Notes: generated by a model from the sequence alone, not told the origin. A stretch of 64,000 bases of DNA from Streptomyces sp. KMM 9044 (GCF_024701375.2 NZ_CP113910.1:7192001-7256000); one strand, 5' to 3'. Shown: positions 47,623 to 56,954, numbered from the stretch's first letter. Program-made: numbers and translations.

Positions 47623-48081
47623 CTACTCGCCCACCCGCTGCCCGGGCTCCGGACGAGCAGCGGGCCGGACGTCGGTTTCCCCACGGCCCACGAGAACCGA
47701 CAGGGACAGGGCACCCGGCCCGAAGAACACGAGGAGAAGGAATCCCCAGCAGAAGAGCGCAGGGGCGAGGCCGCCGTTCTGCAGCGGGAACAGGCCGTCC
47801 TTCTGGTGCTCGGTGAAGTAGGCGAACGCCATGATGCCCGAGCTGATGAAGGCCGCACCGCGCGTCGTGACTCCGAGGAGGATGAGGACACCACATGCCA
47901 GCTCGATCACCCCGGCGTACCAGAACGGCCAGTCACCCACGGGGCTGGCCGTCCGGCCCAGCACCCCGAAGACCGTAGCGGCGCCCTCGCTGATGAACAG
48001 GACGCCCAGGACCATGCGGAACAGGCCCAGTACGAAGGGCTGGCGGGTGGTCAGCCAGTCGCTGAAGCGTGCGGTGCTCAT
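47623..48081 (-). CDS. DoxX family membrane protein
   Basis: 152 residues from ATG 48081 with AAGGAG upstream. Four membrane helices of DoxX type: LGLFRMVLGVLFISEGAATV, VIELACGVLILLGVTTRGAA, FISSGIMAFAYFTEHQKDGL, ALFCWGFLLLVFFGPGALSL, with the family's paired residues FAYFTEH. Members are membrane subunits of quinone-linked or oxidoreductase complexes. Convergent with rheA. Confidence 0.9.
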   Translation of the reverse strand: MSTARFSDWLTTRQPFVLGLFRMVLGVLFISEGAATVFGVLGRTASPVGDWPFWYAGVIELACGVLILLGVTTRGAAFISSGIMAFAYFTEHQKDGLFPLQNGGLAPALFCWGFLLLVFFGPGALSLSVLVGRGETDVRPAARPEPGQRVGE

Positions 48082-48489
48082 CGGGCACTCCTTGGAGATG
48101 TCGCTGCGTGTCGGATGCTTCGGACCTTGTGGATTCCGGGTGCGTCCTCCCGTTCTCCCTACGTTTGCGCGGCGTGGCTGGTTCAGGTGGACCGCGAGGT
48201 TCTTGCACGTGATCACAATTCTTGGCGAGCCGGTGGGAGCAGAAGACGGTACAGCTGCCGGAATCCGGCGAGCCGGGACCGAGAGCGCGGAGCCGCTGAC
48301 CTCCCCGTCGAGGGCGCGACCACAGGGTGGTGGAACACAGGACACGCGAACCGGCCGAGGCGGACCGCACCACTCGAACAGTGGCTTCGGGTGGGGGAAG
48401 GGTTGTCTCCCTGGCCCGGCGGGGCTTCACCAGCAAGGAGTTGAATAGGGTTCACCGCGCAGGCAAGGACGTTCCCTCCCTGACAGCGT
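48082..48489. other. Gap before the mobile-element region
   Basis: About 400 bp with the doxX promoter side and no recognised gene. Confidence 0.4.
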
Positions 48490-49588
48490 TAGGTCCTGTC
48501 TGAGATTCAGATCATGAGTTAGGTGGATCGCCTGCGCGCGGAGGCTCGGTCTTGATAGGTCATGAGTCATGGCGCGAGGCGATCTCACCGATGAGCAGTG
48601 GTCCCTGGTTGAACCCCATCTCCCGTATGCCGCGGTCGGGCCCATCCCTGATCTGCGAAAGTACTTCAACGCGGCGATGTGGCGGTTCCGCACCGGGGCT
48701 CCCTGGCGTGATCTGCCGACCGAGTTTGGGCCCTGGCAGAGTGCGTACGACCGCTTCCGGATCTGGGCGAAGCGGGGCATCTTCCAGCAGGTGATGGAAG
48801 CGATGATCGCCGAGGCTGCCGCCCGTGACCAGGTTGACATGGGTCTGGTCAGCGTGGACTCGGCAACCTCCCGCGCTCACCACCATGCCGCCGGGATGGT
48901 CCTCGATCCCGAGCAGCTGGCGGCCCTTGAGGCCGCCGCCGAAGCGGAAAAGGGGGCGGCAAGGAGGGACAACAGCCGCAGGACGGACAAGGTGATGCCC
49001 AAGGCGAAGACGAGGCACGCACCGAGCGACGACGGATCCGCAGACGGCGCCGGGCCCGGTTGAAAGCCGCTGAACTGGGACGTTCCCGAGGCGGGCTGAC
49101 CAGCAAGATCCATGTTGCGGCCGATCGCCGGTGCCGGCCGCTGGTGTTCGTCCTCACCCCTGGACAGGCGGGTGACAGCCCGCAGTTCACCGCGGTCCTC
49201 AAGCGGATTAAGGTCCGCGGCCCCGTCGGACGCCCCCGGACCCGGCCGGACGCCGTGGCCGGGGACAAGGCGTACTCCTCCCGGAAGAACCGCCGCTACC
49301 TACGCATACGCGGGATCAAGGCGGTCATTCCGGAGAAGGCCGACCAAGCCGCGAACCGCAAGAAGCGCGGCAGCGCCGGCGGCCGACCCATCTCCCACGA
49401 CGCCGAGCTGTACAAGGACCGCAACACCGTGGAGCGTTGTATCAACCGGCTCCGCAACTGGCGTGGCATCGCCACCCGCTATGACAAAACCCCGCAGAGC
49501 TACGAAGCCGGACTCCATCTCTGCGGCGCGATGCTCTGGATCCGCAGCATCACACCGCACTCATGATCCGAACCCCAGACAGGACCTA
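48490..49588 (+). mobile_element. IS5-family insertion sequence (IS427-like)
   Basis: Ends TAGGTCCTGTCTGAGATTCA (48490 on) and, on the complement, TAGGTCCTGTCTGGGGTTCG (ending 49588): 27 of the first 30 bp agree. TA at both borders may be the target duplication. About 1.1 kb, one transposase gene in two frames. Confidence 0.85.
48569..49566 (+). CDS. IS5-family transposase in two overlapping frames
   Basis: First frame 48569-49063: DUF4096 domain, MARGDLTDEQWSLVEPHLPY, WRFRTGAPWRDLPTEFGPWQ and VSVDSATSRAHHHAAG (first catalytic Asp). Second frame, open from about 48946 to 49566: RRRARLKAAELGRSRGGLTS, AVAGDKAYSSRKNRRYLRIR (second Asp), KDRNTVERCINRLRNWRGIA (DDE Glu). The passage between frames is at GGAAAAGGGGG (48947-48956), an A4G5 run where -1 slippage is plausible. 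Many IS5/IS427 elements use such programmed shifts; a mutation is the alternative. Confidence 0.8.
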
Positions 49589-49650
49589 GGAGAGACGCCT
49601 TGGTGCGATCAGTTAGCCTGGGTGCACGAGTGAGCAGGAGAACCACACGT

Positions 49651-50034
49651 ATGACCAGCAGCAGTGGTCCTGGTGCCGATCGGGCTTCGAAGCCGAAGCG
49701 TCGGACCTTCACCGCCGAGTACAAGCTGCGGATCGTCGCCGAGTACGACGCCGCCCCGGTCGGCGAGAAGGGCGCCGTTCTGCGCCGCGAGCGCCTGTAC
49801 CACTCCCACGTGATCGAGTGGCGTACGGCCCGTGACACAGGTGCGCTCGCGCGGCTGTCCGATCACCGCACCAGCCCTGTCCGCCCCAGGAAGCACCCGG
49901 CCGAGGCCGAGAACGCCAAGCTGCGGCGGGCGAACGAGCGGCTGCGTGCGGAGGTGGACCAGAGGAACGCGGCTCTGGAGGTGCCGGGAAAAACACACGC
50001 GCTCTTGCAGTCACTGTCCAGGAGCGCGGACTGA
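49651..50034 (+). CDS. IS3-family OrfA (HTH protein)
   Basis: From ATG 49651 (AGGAG upstream), about 127 residues. HTH_Tnp_1 domain RRTFTAEYKLRIVAEYDAAP and a leucine-zipper-like stretch AEAENAKLRRANERLRAEVD. It binds the element ends and forms the OrfAB transposase by frameshift with orfB. Confidence 0.8.
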   Translation: MTSSSGPGADRASKPKRRTFTAEYKLRIVAEYDAAPVGEKGAVLRRERLYHSHVIEWRTARDTGALARLSDHRTSPVRPRKHPAEAENAKLRRANERLRAEVDQRNAALEVPGKTHALLQSLSRSAD

Positions 50035-50075
50035 GCCAGGTCCTGGACGGCCACCTGCACGCGGCGGTCGAGGAG

Positions 50076-51057
50076 TTGAGGCTGCTGGTGGGCATCGTGG
50101 ACACCTGCCGGATCACCGGGCGTTCCCGGGCGACCCACCACCGGCGGCTGCACCCCAGGCCGTCGGCGGACAAGCGACCACGGCCGACCCCGGTCACCGC
50201 ACTGTCGGCCACCGAGCGGGCCGCCGTGCTGGCGCTGATGAACAGCTGCGAGTACGCCGAACTGCCGCCGGCCCAGATCTACGCCCGCGAACTGGACGAG
50301 GGCCGCTACCACTGCTCCGAGCGCACGATGTACCGGATCCTCAAGGAGGCCGGGCAGGACGGCGAGCGGCGCCGGATCGCCACCCACGGCGCCAGGACCG
50401 TGCCCGAACCCGTCGCCGACGCCCCTTCGCAGGTGTTCACCTGGGACATCACGAAGCTGGCCGGTGAGGACAAGGGCATCTGGTACCACGCCTACGTCAT
50501 CATCGACATCTACAGCCGCTACATCGTCGGCCACACCGTGGAACGGGCCGAATCGGCCGACCGGGCCGAGGAGCTGATCCGCGAGACCATCGAGCGCAAC
50601 GGCATCGTGCCCGAGACCGTGCACGCCGACCGGGGCACCTCCATGACCTCCAAGAAGGTCTCACAGCTGCTGATCGACCTCGGAGTCACCCGCAGCCACT
50701 CACGCCCCAAGGTGAGCAACGACAACCCCTACAGCGAAAGCCACTTCAAGACCACCAAGTACCAGCCCGACTTCCCGCGCGGGTTCGACCCGCTGACACA
50801 CGCCCGGGACTGGATGGACGGCTTCATCAGCTACTACAACCACGTCCACCGGCACTGAGGGATCGGCTACCACACCCCGGCCAGCGTGCACTTCGGCACC
50901 GCGGAGCTGGTGCGCGAGCAACGAGCCGCCACCCTCACAGCGGCCTACGAAAAACATCCGGAGCGGTTCAACCGCCGCCCCGTCCCGCCGTCAATCCCCC
51001 GCCAGGCATGGATCAACCACCCCGCCAAGCGACATCAAAAAGAACAACAGATCTCAT
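50076..51057 (+). pseudogene. IS3-family OrfB (integrase domain), with nonsense codon
   Basis: rve-type integrase: VFTWDITKLAGEDKGIWYHA (first Asp), ETVHADRGTSMTSKKVSQLL (second Asp), SNDNPYSESHFKTTKY (Glu). A TGA at 50856-50858 follows VHRH where the frame goes on as GIGYHTPASVHFGTAELVRE to TAG 51057, which is the usual C-terminus. The product is thus cut about 66 residues short. Confidence 0.82.
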
Positions 51058-51074
51058 AGCGCCACATTCATTTG

Positions 51075-51376
51075 ACTTGACAGACACCGACGCAACTGCC
51101 AGCGCAGCAGATCGTGAATGTCCTAGTCGGTGCCCTCGTCGCGCCAGAGGTGGAAGTAGTACTTCACCGCTCCGGGCGGGGGCATGTCGTGGGGCGGGAA
51201 ATCCCACTGACACCCCGTGCGGTTCTGGTAGAGGATCGCGTTCGCGATCTCCCGCATCGCGTACTTCCCCTGATGGCCGCTGACCGACGGATGCTGGGCC
51301 TTCCCTGCCGCGATCACGGGTTCGGCAAGCTTCCACTGCTCATCGGTGAGATCACTCGGATACGGCTTGTGCATGC
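51075..51376 (-). pseudogene. IS5-family transposase N-terminal fragment
   Basis: MHKPYPSDLTDEQWKLAEPV, then NAILYQNRTGCQWDFPPHDM and YYFHLWRDEGTD, TAG in place of the usual Gln, then DIHDLLRWQLR still in frame. Only the DUF4096 part of an IS5 transposase remains; different from the IS5 at 48.5 kb. Confidence 0.75.
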
Positions 51377-51601
51377 TCATGCCGCAACCCAAGCGAACCC
51401 CGAACGCCTGACCGGCGGCGTTGCCCCAACATCACACCATCAAGCGATGACAAGACCAGCGAAACACCACATCCCGCGCTCTGATAGACCCTGTGAGACC
51501 GACGGAGAATAAGTAGCGTGTTCCACAAGGTCACATTGCTGGGGCTTCACCCCGGATCGTAGACACCTTGGACACTGGACCTTGAGGGTCCAGAGGAAGA
51601 G

Positions 51602-51940
51602 ATGTCACTGATGGTGATGAAGGTGTACTCGGCGGAGTTCAAGGCGGATGCTGTCGCGCTGTACCTGTCGGACCCGAAGAATACGTTCGAGGGCGTGAGC
51701 AAGGACCTGGGCGTCAGCCGGGAGACGCTGCGGAATTGGGTGCGGGTCGAGCGCACCCGGCAGGGCCGTGCGGCGGCCGCGAGTCGCTCGCCGCGGGCGG
51801 TACAGGCCGTTGATGTACCCTCCGACGATGTGCTGAAAGAGGAGAACAAGCAGCTCAGGGCTCGGATCAGGGAGCTGGAGACCGAGCGGGAGATCCTGCG
51901 GAGGGCCGCGAAGTATTTCGCCGGCGAGACCAACTGGTGA
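51602..51940 (+). CDS. IS3-family OrfA, copy 1
   Basis: 112 residues: MKVYSAEFKADAVALYLSDP, GVSKDLGVSRETLRNWVRVE (HTH), and a coiled stretch KEENKQLRARIRELETEREI. Overlaps orfB by 4 bp (GTGA), the usual layout for -1 frameshifting to OrfAB. Confidence 0.88.
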   Translation: MSLMVMKVYSAEFKADAVALYLSDPKNTFEGVSKDLGVSRETLRNWVRVERTRQGRAAAASRSPRAVQAVDVPSDDVLKEENKQLRARIRELETEREILRRAAKYFAGETNW

Positions 51941-52827
51941 GCCGTTTCCAGTTCGTTGATGATCATCGCGGCGCGTTCGGCGTCAAGCGGCTGTGCCGGG
52001 TCCTGGAGGTCTCCCGGTCCGGGTTCTACCGGTGGCTGAAGGGCGCCCCGGCCCGCATCGAGCGGGCGCGGTCCGACGCCCGCCTGGCCCGGCGGATCCG
52101 GGAGATCCACAAGGAGTCCGACGGTACCTACGGCGTCCCGCGGATCACGGCCGAGTTGTGGGACGCCGGGATCGAGGTGAACCACAAGCGGGTCGCGCGT
52201 GTGATGGCCCGGATCGGCCTGCAGGGCGTGCATCTGCGTAAGAAGGTCCGCACTACCGTCCCCGAGCCGTCCGCGACGCCGGTGCCCGATCTACTGCGGC
52301 GTGACTTCACCGCGAGCGAGCCGAACACCAGGTACGTCGGCGACATCACTTACCTGCCCATCGGCGACGGCCAATTCCTGTATTTGGCAACGGTGTTGGA
52401 CCTTTGCTCGAAACGGCTGGCGGGCTGGTCGATCGCCGACCACATGCGCACCGAGCTGGTCACCGATGCGCTCCGGGCTGCGGCCCGTACCCGCGGCGGA
52501 ACTCTTGACGGGGCGATATTCCACAGCGACAACGGCGCCCAGTATGCGTCGAAGGAGTTCGCGAACGTGTGCCGCGAACTCGGCGTGACCAGATCACGTG
52601 GGGCGGTCGGAACCTCGGCGGACAACGCCGCCGCCGAATCCTTCAACGCAAGCCTGAAACGGGAGACCTTGCAGAGAAGGAAACGCTGGTCAGGGGCGCG
52701 CGAGGCCCGCCTCGCGGTGTTCCGGTGGGTCACTCGCTACAACACGAAAAGAAGACACTCCGCACTCGGCCAGATCAGCCCGATCACCTACGAACAACGA
52801 TCGATTACGCTGGCCACTGCTGCATAG
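51937..52827 (+). CDS. IS3-family OrfB transposase, copy 1
   Basis: 296 residues, full length. HTH_21 part (SRSGFYRWLKGAPARIERAR), rve integrase core with TRYVGDITYLPIGDGQFLYL (Asp), DGAIFHSDNGAQYASKEFAN (Asp) and DNAAAESFNASLKRETLQRR (Glu), and the end TRYNTKRRHSALGQISPITY. Identical in protein to the part kept in copy 2. Confidence 0.92.
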   Translation: MSRFQFVDDHRGAFGVKRLCRVLEVSRSGFYRWLKGAPARIERARSDARLARRIREIHKESDGTYGVPRITAELWDAGIEVNHKRVARVMARIGLQGVHLRKKVRTTVPEPSATPVPDLLRRDFTASEPNTRYVGDITYLPIGDGQFLYLATVLDLCSKRLAGWSIADHMRTELVTDALRAAARTRGGTLDGAIFHSDNGAQYASKEFANVCRELGVTRSRGAVGTSADNAAAESFNASLKRETLQRRKRWSGAREARLAVFRWVTRYNTKRRHSALGQISPITYEQRSITLATAA

Positions 52828-52929
52828 CAAACGGTGTCCACGATCCGGGGTCAAGCCCCGCTGGCCGGATCGCCACAAGGCGCTGGAAGCAGGTCACTTG
52901 TTCATCGACGGGTCCCTGGTGCCCCGACG

Positions 52930-53149
52930 CTAGAACACCGACAGTCCTGTGAGCGTCGTGAAGCGGTCCAGGGCCGCCACTCCCGCCACCGAGTTGCCCC
53001 GCTCGTCCAGGCCGGGCCCCCATACGCAGAGCGTGCAGCGGCCGGGAACGACGGCGATGATGCCGCCGCCGACACCGCTCTTGCCGGGCAGGCCCACGCG
53101 GTAGGCGAAGTCGCCCGCGGCGTCGTACGTTCCGCAGGTGAGCATGATC
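52930..53149 (-). pseudogene. glsA: Glutaminase C-terminal fragment
   Basis: 72 codons ending at TAG 52930: [40 protein letters not shown] and [10 protein letters not shown]. This is the end of the serine-dependent glutaminase family (motif GKSGVGGGI with catalytic Ser). Cut by the end of IS3 copy 2 at 53150; the rest of the gene is not in the window. The 70 bp to its left (52860-52932) hold a short piece of another transposase, ALEAGHLFIDGSLVP. Confidence 0.8.
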
Positions 53150-53386
53150 GGGGCTTGACCCCGGATCGTGGACACCGTTTGCTATGCAGCAGTGGCCAGC
53201 GTAATCGATCGTTGTTCGTAGGTGATCGGGCTGATCTGGCCGAGTGCGGAGTGTCTTCTTTTCGTGTTGTAGCGAGTGACCCACCGGAACACCGCGAGGC
53301 GGGCCTCGCGCGCCCCTGACCAGCGTTTCCTTCTCTGCAAGGTCTCCCGTTTCAGGCTTGCGTTGAAGGATTCGGCGGCGGCGTTG

Positions 53387-55313
53387 GTGTGTCCAGAAGG
53401 TGATTGTGAGGTTCTGATGTAGAAGACGGGAACGAACAGTTGCCATGCTGTTGTGGAGATGAAGGTAGGTCCTTCGGCATCGGCATGCAGGTGCAGGTGT
53501 CAAACCACCATGAGCTGCTGCGGTGAATGAGCCGTGGTGGTGAGCGTCATGGAAAAGCCGTACTAAATATGGCAGGTGTGGGCTGAGAAGGCGAACGCAA
53601 GTGAACCGCCGATGACGTGTCGTAAAGCTTAGACGACATCAAAACCAGGGCCTCAATGCTGTCCTGGGACAAGCCAGACGGGAACCTGTTTACTGGTCTG
53701 GCGGTGTCCGGCATGAAGGTGGCGCGAGCTCAGTCTGGGCTTCACAACGGAACTGGAGAACTCCTCGACGCGAAACCGCGATCCATGGGTTGACGTGGCT
53801 CGCGAGAGGGAGAGGCGCAAGTGGCGAAGAGTCATGAGGGCCGGAGTACCGGTCGCGCGTCGGGAGGGCGGAACGTCCCGTAGTAGTGATGAAACCTCCG
53901 TAATAGGGGTGGAGCGAAGGGGACGTGTTGTTGGGTGTCGATCGGCGATCAACCAGCGATGGGAGGAATCGGATGGTCGAGACAAGGCCAGCGGACAAGC
54001 CGTTTGATATTCCGAGGCGGCTGGTCTGGAACGCATACCTGAAGGTCAAGGCCAACAGGGGAGCGGCTGGGGTGGATGGGCAGTCTTTAGCGGAGTTTGA
54101 GCAGGATGAGAAGAACAACCTGTACAAGCTGTGGAACCGGCTGTCCTCGGGAAGCTACTTCCCTCCACCCGTGAGAGCGGTTGATATTCCCAAAGCCGGC
54201 GGTGGGATTCGGAGCCTTGGGGTTCCGACCGTGGCCGACAGGATCGCCCAGACGGTAGTGGCTATGACATTGGAGCCTGAGGTGGAGCAGATCTTCCATC
54301 AGGACTCGTATGGCTACCGCCCGAGGCGGTCCGCGCTGGATGCGGTGGAGACGTGCAAGCAGCGGTGCTGGAGGCATCCTTGGGTGATCGACCTTGACAT
54401 CCAGGGCTTCTTCGACAACGTGCCGCACGGCCCCATCAACGCGGCAGTGGAAAGGCATACCAATCTTCCGTGGGTTCTGCTGTATGTGAAACGGTGGCTA
54501 GTCGCCCCCGTACAACAGCCCGACGGAACGCTCGTCAGGCGGGAAAAGGGGACTCCCCAAGGGTCTGCTATTTCACCATTGTTGTCGAATCTGTTCATGC
54601 ACTACGCCTTTGACGCGTGGTTGGTCCGGGAGTACCCGGCGATCAGATTCGAGCGGTACGGCGACGATGCTGTGGTGCACTGTGCCAGTGAGAAGCAGGC
54701 GATTTTCGTCCGCGACATCATCGAGGGCAGGCTGCTGCAGTTCGGATTACGTCTCCATCCGGAGAAAACCAGGGTGGTGTACTGCAAACAGGAAGGTCGT
54801 GAACGGGAGTTCCCGGTCACGAAGTTCACGTTTCTGGGGTATACCTTCCGTCCTCGGGCTGCCCGCTTGCGGGATGGGAGGCTGAAGACCGGCTTCCTTC
54901 CCGCAGTGAGCGAAACAGCCATGAAGTCCATGGCGAGGACTATCCGGAGCTGGCGACTGGGGCGCTGTACCGAGCTGAGCTTTCAGGAGATCGCCGCGAT
55001 GATCAACCCCGTCGTGGCGGGATGGATCAACTACTATGGGCGCTTCTACAAGTCCAGGTTGATCAGGTTTCTGGAACAGCAGATCAATCCGTTCCTGGTG
55101 AAATGGGCCCGGAGGAAGTACAAACGGTATCGTCGTGCTTCAAGAAAGGCCCGGAGAAGGCTGGCTGAGATTGCCTCAGCATTCCCGGGCATGTTCGCTC
55201 ACTGGAAGCATGGCGCGTTGCCCACTGGTTCAACAATGGGAGCCGTGTGAGTCGCGAGGTTCACGCACGGTTCTGAGAGCGGCGGTGGGTGAAATTCCCG
55301 CCGCCGACTCACC
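53387..55313 (+). mobile_element. Group II intron 1, antisense in IS3 copy 2
   Basis: 1927 bp, bounds set by comparison with copy 1. The 5' end is GTGTGTCCAGAAGG, fitting the GUGYG consensus. Domain V is seen at about 55240-55277: GAGCCGTGTGAGTCGCGAGG then TTCACGCACGGTTCTG. Domain VI with CGGCGGTGGGTGAAATTCCC follows and the intron ends near GACTCACC. About 585 nt of ribozyme domains I-IV precede the reverse-transcriptase gene. Confidence 0.9.
53973..55250 (+). CDS. ltrA: Group II intron reverse transcriptase/maturase (LtrA type)
   Basis: 425 residues from ATG 53973 (GGGAGGAA upstream). RT blocks: NRGAAGVDGQSLAEF (RT0), VDIPKAGGGIRSLGVPTVAD (RT1), YGYRPRRSALDAVETC (RT2), VIDLDIQGFFDNVPH (RT3), GTPQGSAISPLLSNLFMHYA (RT4), FERYGDDAVVHC with the YxDD box as YGDD (RT5). 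Domain X/maturase follows (IAAMINPVVAGWINYYGRFY), and no HNH endonuclease is seen. It splices and mobilises its own intron RNA. Confidence 0.93.
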   Translation: MVETRPADKPFDIPRRLVWNAYLKVKANRGAAGVDGQSLAEFEQDEKNNLYKLWNRLSSGSYFPPPVRAVDIPKAGGGIRSLGVPTVADRIAQTVVAMTLEPEVEQIFHQDSYGYRPRRSALDAVETCKQRCWRHPWVIDLDIQGFFDNVPHGPINAAVERHTNLPWVLLYVKRWLVAPVQQPDGTLVRREKGTPQGSAISPLLSNLFMHYAFDAWLVREYPAIRFERYGDDAVVHCASEKQAIFVRDIIEGRLLQFGLRLHPEKTRVVYCKQEGREREFPVTKFTFLGYTFRPRAARLRDGRLKTGFLPAVSETAMKSMARTIRSWRLGRCTELSFQEIAAMINPVVAGWINYYGRFYKSRLIRFLEQQINPFLVKWARRKYKRYRRASRKARRRLAEIASAFPGMFAHWKHGALPTGSTMGAV

Positions 55314-55995
55314 TCCGCCGAGGTTCCGACCGCCCCACGTGATCTGGTCACGCCGAGTTCGCGGCACACGTTCGCGAACTCCTTCGACGCATACTGGGCG
55401 CCGTTGTCGCTGTGGAATATCGCCCCGTCAAGAGTTCCGCCGCGGGTACGGGCCGCAGCCCGGAGCGCATCGGTGACCAGCTCGGTGCGCATGTGGTCGG
55501 CGATCGACCAGCCCGCCAGCCGTTTCGAGCAAAGGTCCAACACCGTTGCCAAATACAGGAATTGGCCGTCGCCGATGGGCAGGTAAGTGATGTCGCCGAC
55601 GTACCTGGTGTTCGGCTCGCTCGCGGTGAAGTCACGCCGCAGTAGATCGGGCACCGGCGTCGCGGACGGCTCGGGGACGGTAGTGCGGACCTTCTTACGC
55701 AGATGCACGCCCTGCAGGCCGATCCGGGCCATCACACGCGCGACCCGCTTGTGGTTCACCTCGATCCCGGCGTCCCACAACTCGGCCGTGATCCGCGGGA
55801 CGCCGTAGGTACCGTCGGACTCCTTGTGGATCTCCCGGATCCGCCGGGCCAGGCGGGCGTCGGACCGCGCCCGCTCGATGCGGGCCGGGGCGCCCTTCAG
55901 CCACCGGTAGAACCCGGACCGGGAGACCTCCAGGACCCGGCACAGCCGCTTGACGCCGAACGCGCCGCGATGATCATCAACGAACTGGAAACGGC

Positions 55996-56334
55996 TCACC
56001 AGTTGGTCTCGCCGGCGAAATACTTCGCGGCCCTCCGCAGGATCTCCCGCTCGGTCTCCAGCTCCCTGATCCGAGCCCTGAGCTGCTTGTTCTCCTCTTT
56101 CAGCACATCGTCGGAGGGTACATCAACGGCCTGTACCGCCCGCGGCGAGCGACTCGCGGCCGCCGCACGGCCCTGCCGGGTGCGCTCGACCCGCACCCAA
56201 TTCCGCAGCGTCTCCCGGCTGACGCCCAGGTCCTTGCTCACGCCCTCGAACGTATTCTTCGGGTCCGACAGGTACAGCGCGACAGCATCCGCCTTGAACT
56301 CCGCCGAGTACACCTTCATCACCATCAGTGACAT
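55996..56334 (-). CDS. IS3-family OrfA, copy 2
   Basis: 112 residues, same protein as copy 1 OrfA (HTH GVSKDLGVSRETLRNWVRVE; coil KEENKQLRARIRELETEREI). Intact, but its partner OrfB is broken by the intron. Confidence 0.88.
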   Translation of the reverse strand: MSLMVMKVYSAEFKADAVALYLSDPKNTFEGVSKDLGVSRETLRNWVRVERTRQGRAAAASRSPRAVQAVDVPSDDVLKEENKQLRARIRELETEREILRRAAKYFAGETNW

Positions 56335-56395
56335 CTCTTCCTCTGGACCCTCAAGGTCCAGTGTCCAAGGTGTCTACGATCCGGGGTGAAGCCCC

Positions 56396-56687
56396 GGTGT
56401 GCCGCCGGCTCGGTGTGACCCGCTCGCGCGGCGCGGTCGGCACCAGCGCGGACAACGCCGCCGCGGAGAGCTTCAACGCAACCCTGAAAAGAGAGACCCT
56501 GCAAGGGAAGAGGCACTGGTCAGGAGCACGCGAGGCCCGCCTCGCGGTGTTCCGGTGGGTCACCCGCTACAACACGCGACGCAGGCACTCGGGGCTTGGC
56601 TACATCAGCCCGATCGCCTTCGAACAGCGATCAGCTACGCTGGCCTCTGCCGCATAGCAAACGGTGTCCACGCTTCAGGGGAAGCCC
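56396..56687 (+). pseudogene. IS3-family OrfB 3' end, copy 3 (divergent)
   Basis: Begins directly at the end of copy 2: VCRRLGVTRSRGAVGTSADN, AAESFNATLKRETLQGKRHW, TRYNTRRRHSGLGYISPIAF to TAG 56655-56657, followed by an end GGTGTCCACGCTTCAGGGGA. Related to copies 1 and 2 but with many synonymous and some amino-acid changes, so a different member of the same IS group. Confidence 0.82.
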
Positions 56688-56689
56688 CC

Positions 56690-56746
56690 AGCCTCCGCGC
56701 GCAGGCGATCCACCTAACTCATGATCTGAATCTCAGACAGGACCTA
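56690..56746 (-). repeat. 57-bp solo copy of the IS5 left end
   Basis: Exact reverse complement of 48490-48546 (from TAGGTCCTGTCTGAG to GCGCGGAGGCT). No transposase follows: it is a relic of a second IS5 copy, and the IS701 element is inserted right at its end (CCTAG). Confidence 0.9.
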
Positions 56747-56747
56747 G

Positions 56748-56888
56748 TACTCCAGCAGGATTTCGCTGTCTGACCTGGTCTTTTCGCCGGGTGGCGGGAG
56801 TGTAGCGGGACTTCGATCGTGCGGGGGCGGTCTCACGGAGACCGCCCCTCGATCGTGCGACAACGCCGCAGGTAGTGACAGCGGCGGG
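56748..56888. repeat. Long terminal inverted repeat of the IS701 element, left
   Basis: 141 bp; first 124 bp identical to the other end. It includes a hairpin GGGCGGTCTC/GAGACCGCCC (56825-56848) flanked by direct copies of CGATCGTGCG. Confidence 0.9.
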
Positions 56889-56954
56889 CGACTGCTTGGC
56901 GTCGGCGGCGCCAGTTCGACCAGCTCAGCGCGTGGTGTCGTCCGCGGTGTCCGC

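Larger units (their letters stand above)
49600..51057 (+). mobile_element. IS3-family element, type 1 (inactive)
   Basis: Two-gene IS3 layout (orfA then orfB). It begins within 12 bp of the end of the IS5 element; clear terminal repeats were not found, so bounds are those of its genes. Confidence 0.6.
51541..52859 (+). mobile_element. IS3-family element, type 2, copy 1 (complete)
   Basis: 1319 bp. Left end GGGGCTTCACCCCGGATCGT, right end on the complement GGGGCTTGACCCCGGATCGT. A 3-bp target duplication GCT stands at 51538-51540 and 52860-52862. Intact orfA and orfB, so possibly mobile. Confidence 0.88.
53182..55999 (-). pseudogene. IS3-family OrfB, copy 2, split by an antisense intron
   Basis: The N-terminal 228 codons lie at 55999-55314 and the last 205 nt at 53386-53182; their sum is 891 nt exactly as in copy 1. 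The break is after GAVGTSA, inside the stretch leading to the catalytic Glu. Because the intron runs on the other strand it cannot be spliced from this gene's mRNA, so copy 2 makes no full OrfB. Confidence 0.87.
53150..56395 (-). mobile_element. IS3-family element, type 2, copy 2 (holds a group II intron)
   Basis: Same ends as copy 1 (GGGGCTTGACCCCGGATCGT at 53150; the other end at 56395), opposite orientation. Removing the intron 53387-55313 leaves 1319 bp, the same as copy 1. No 3-bp target repeat is seen (ATC against GGT), so one flank has been changed since insertion. Confidence 0.85.

Noticed and set aside
52860..52932. Transposase-like piece ALEAGHLFIDGSLVP
   Set aside because: Too short (about 23 codons) for its own entry; mentioned with the glutaminase fragment.
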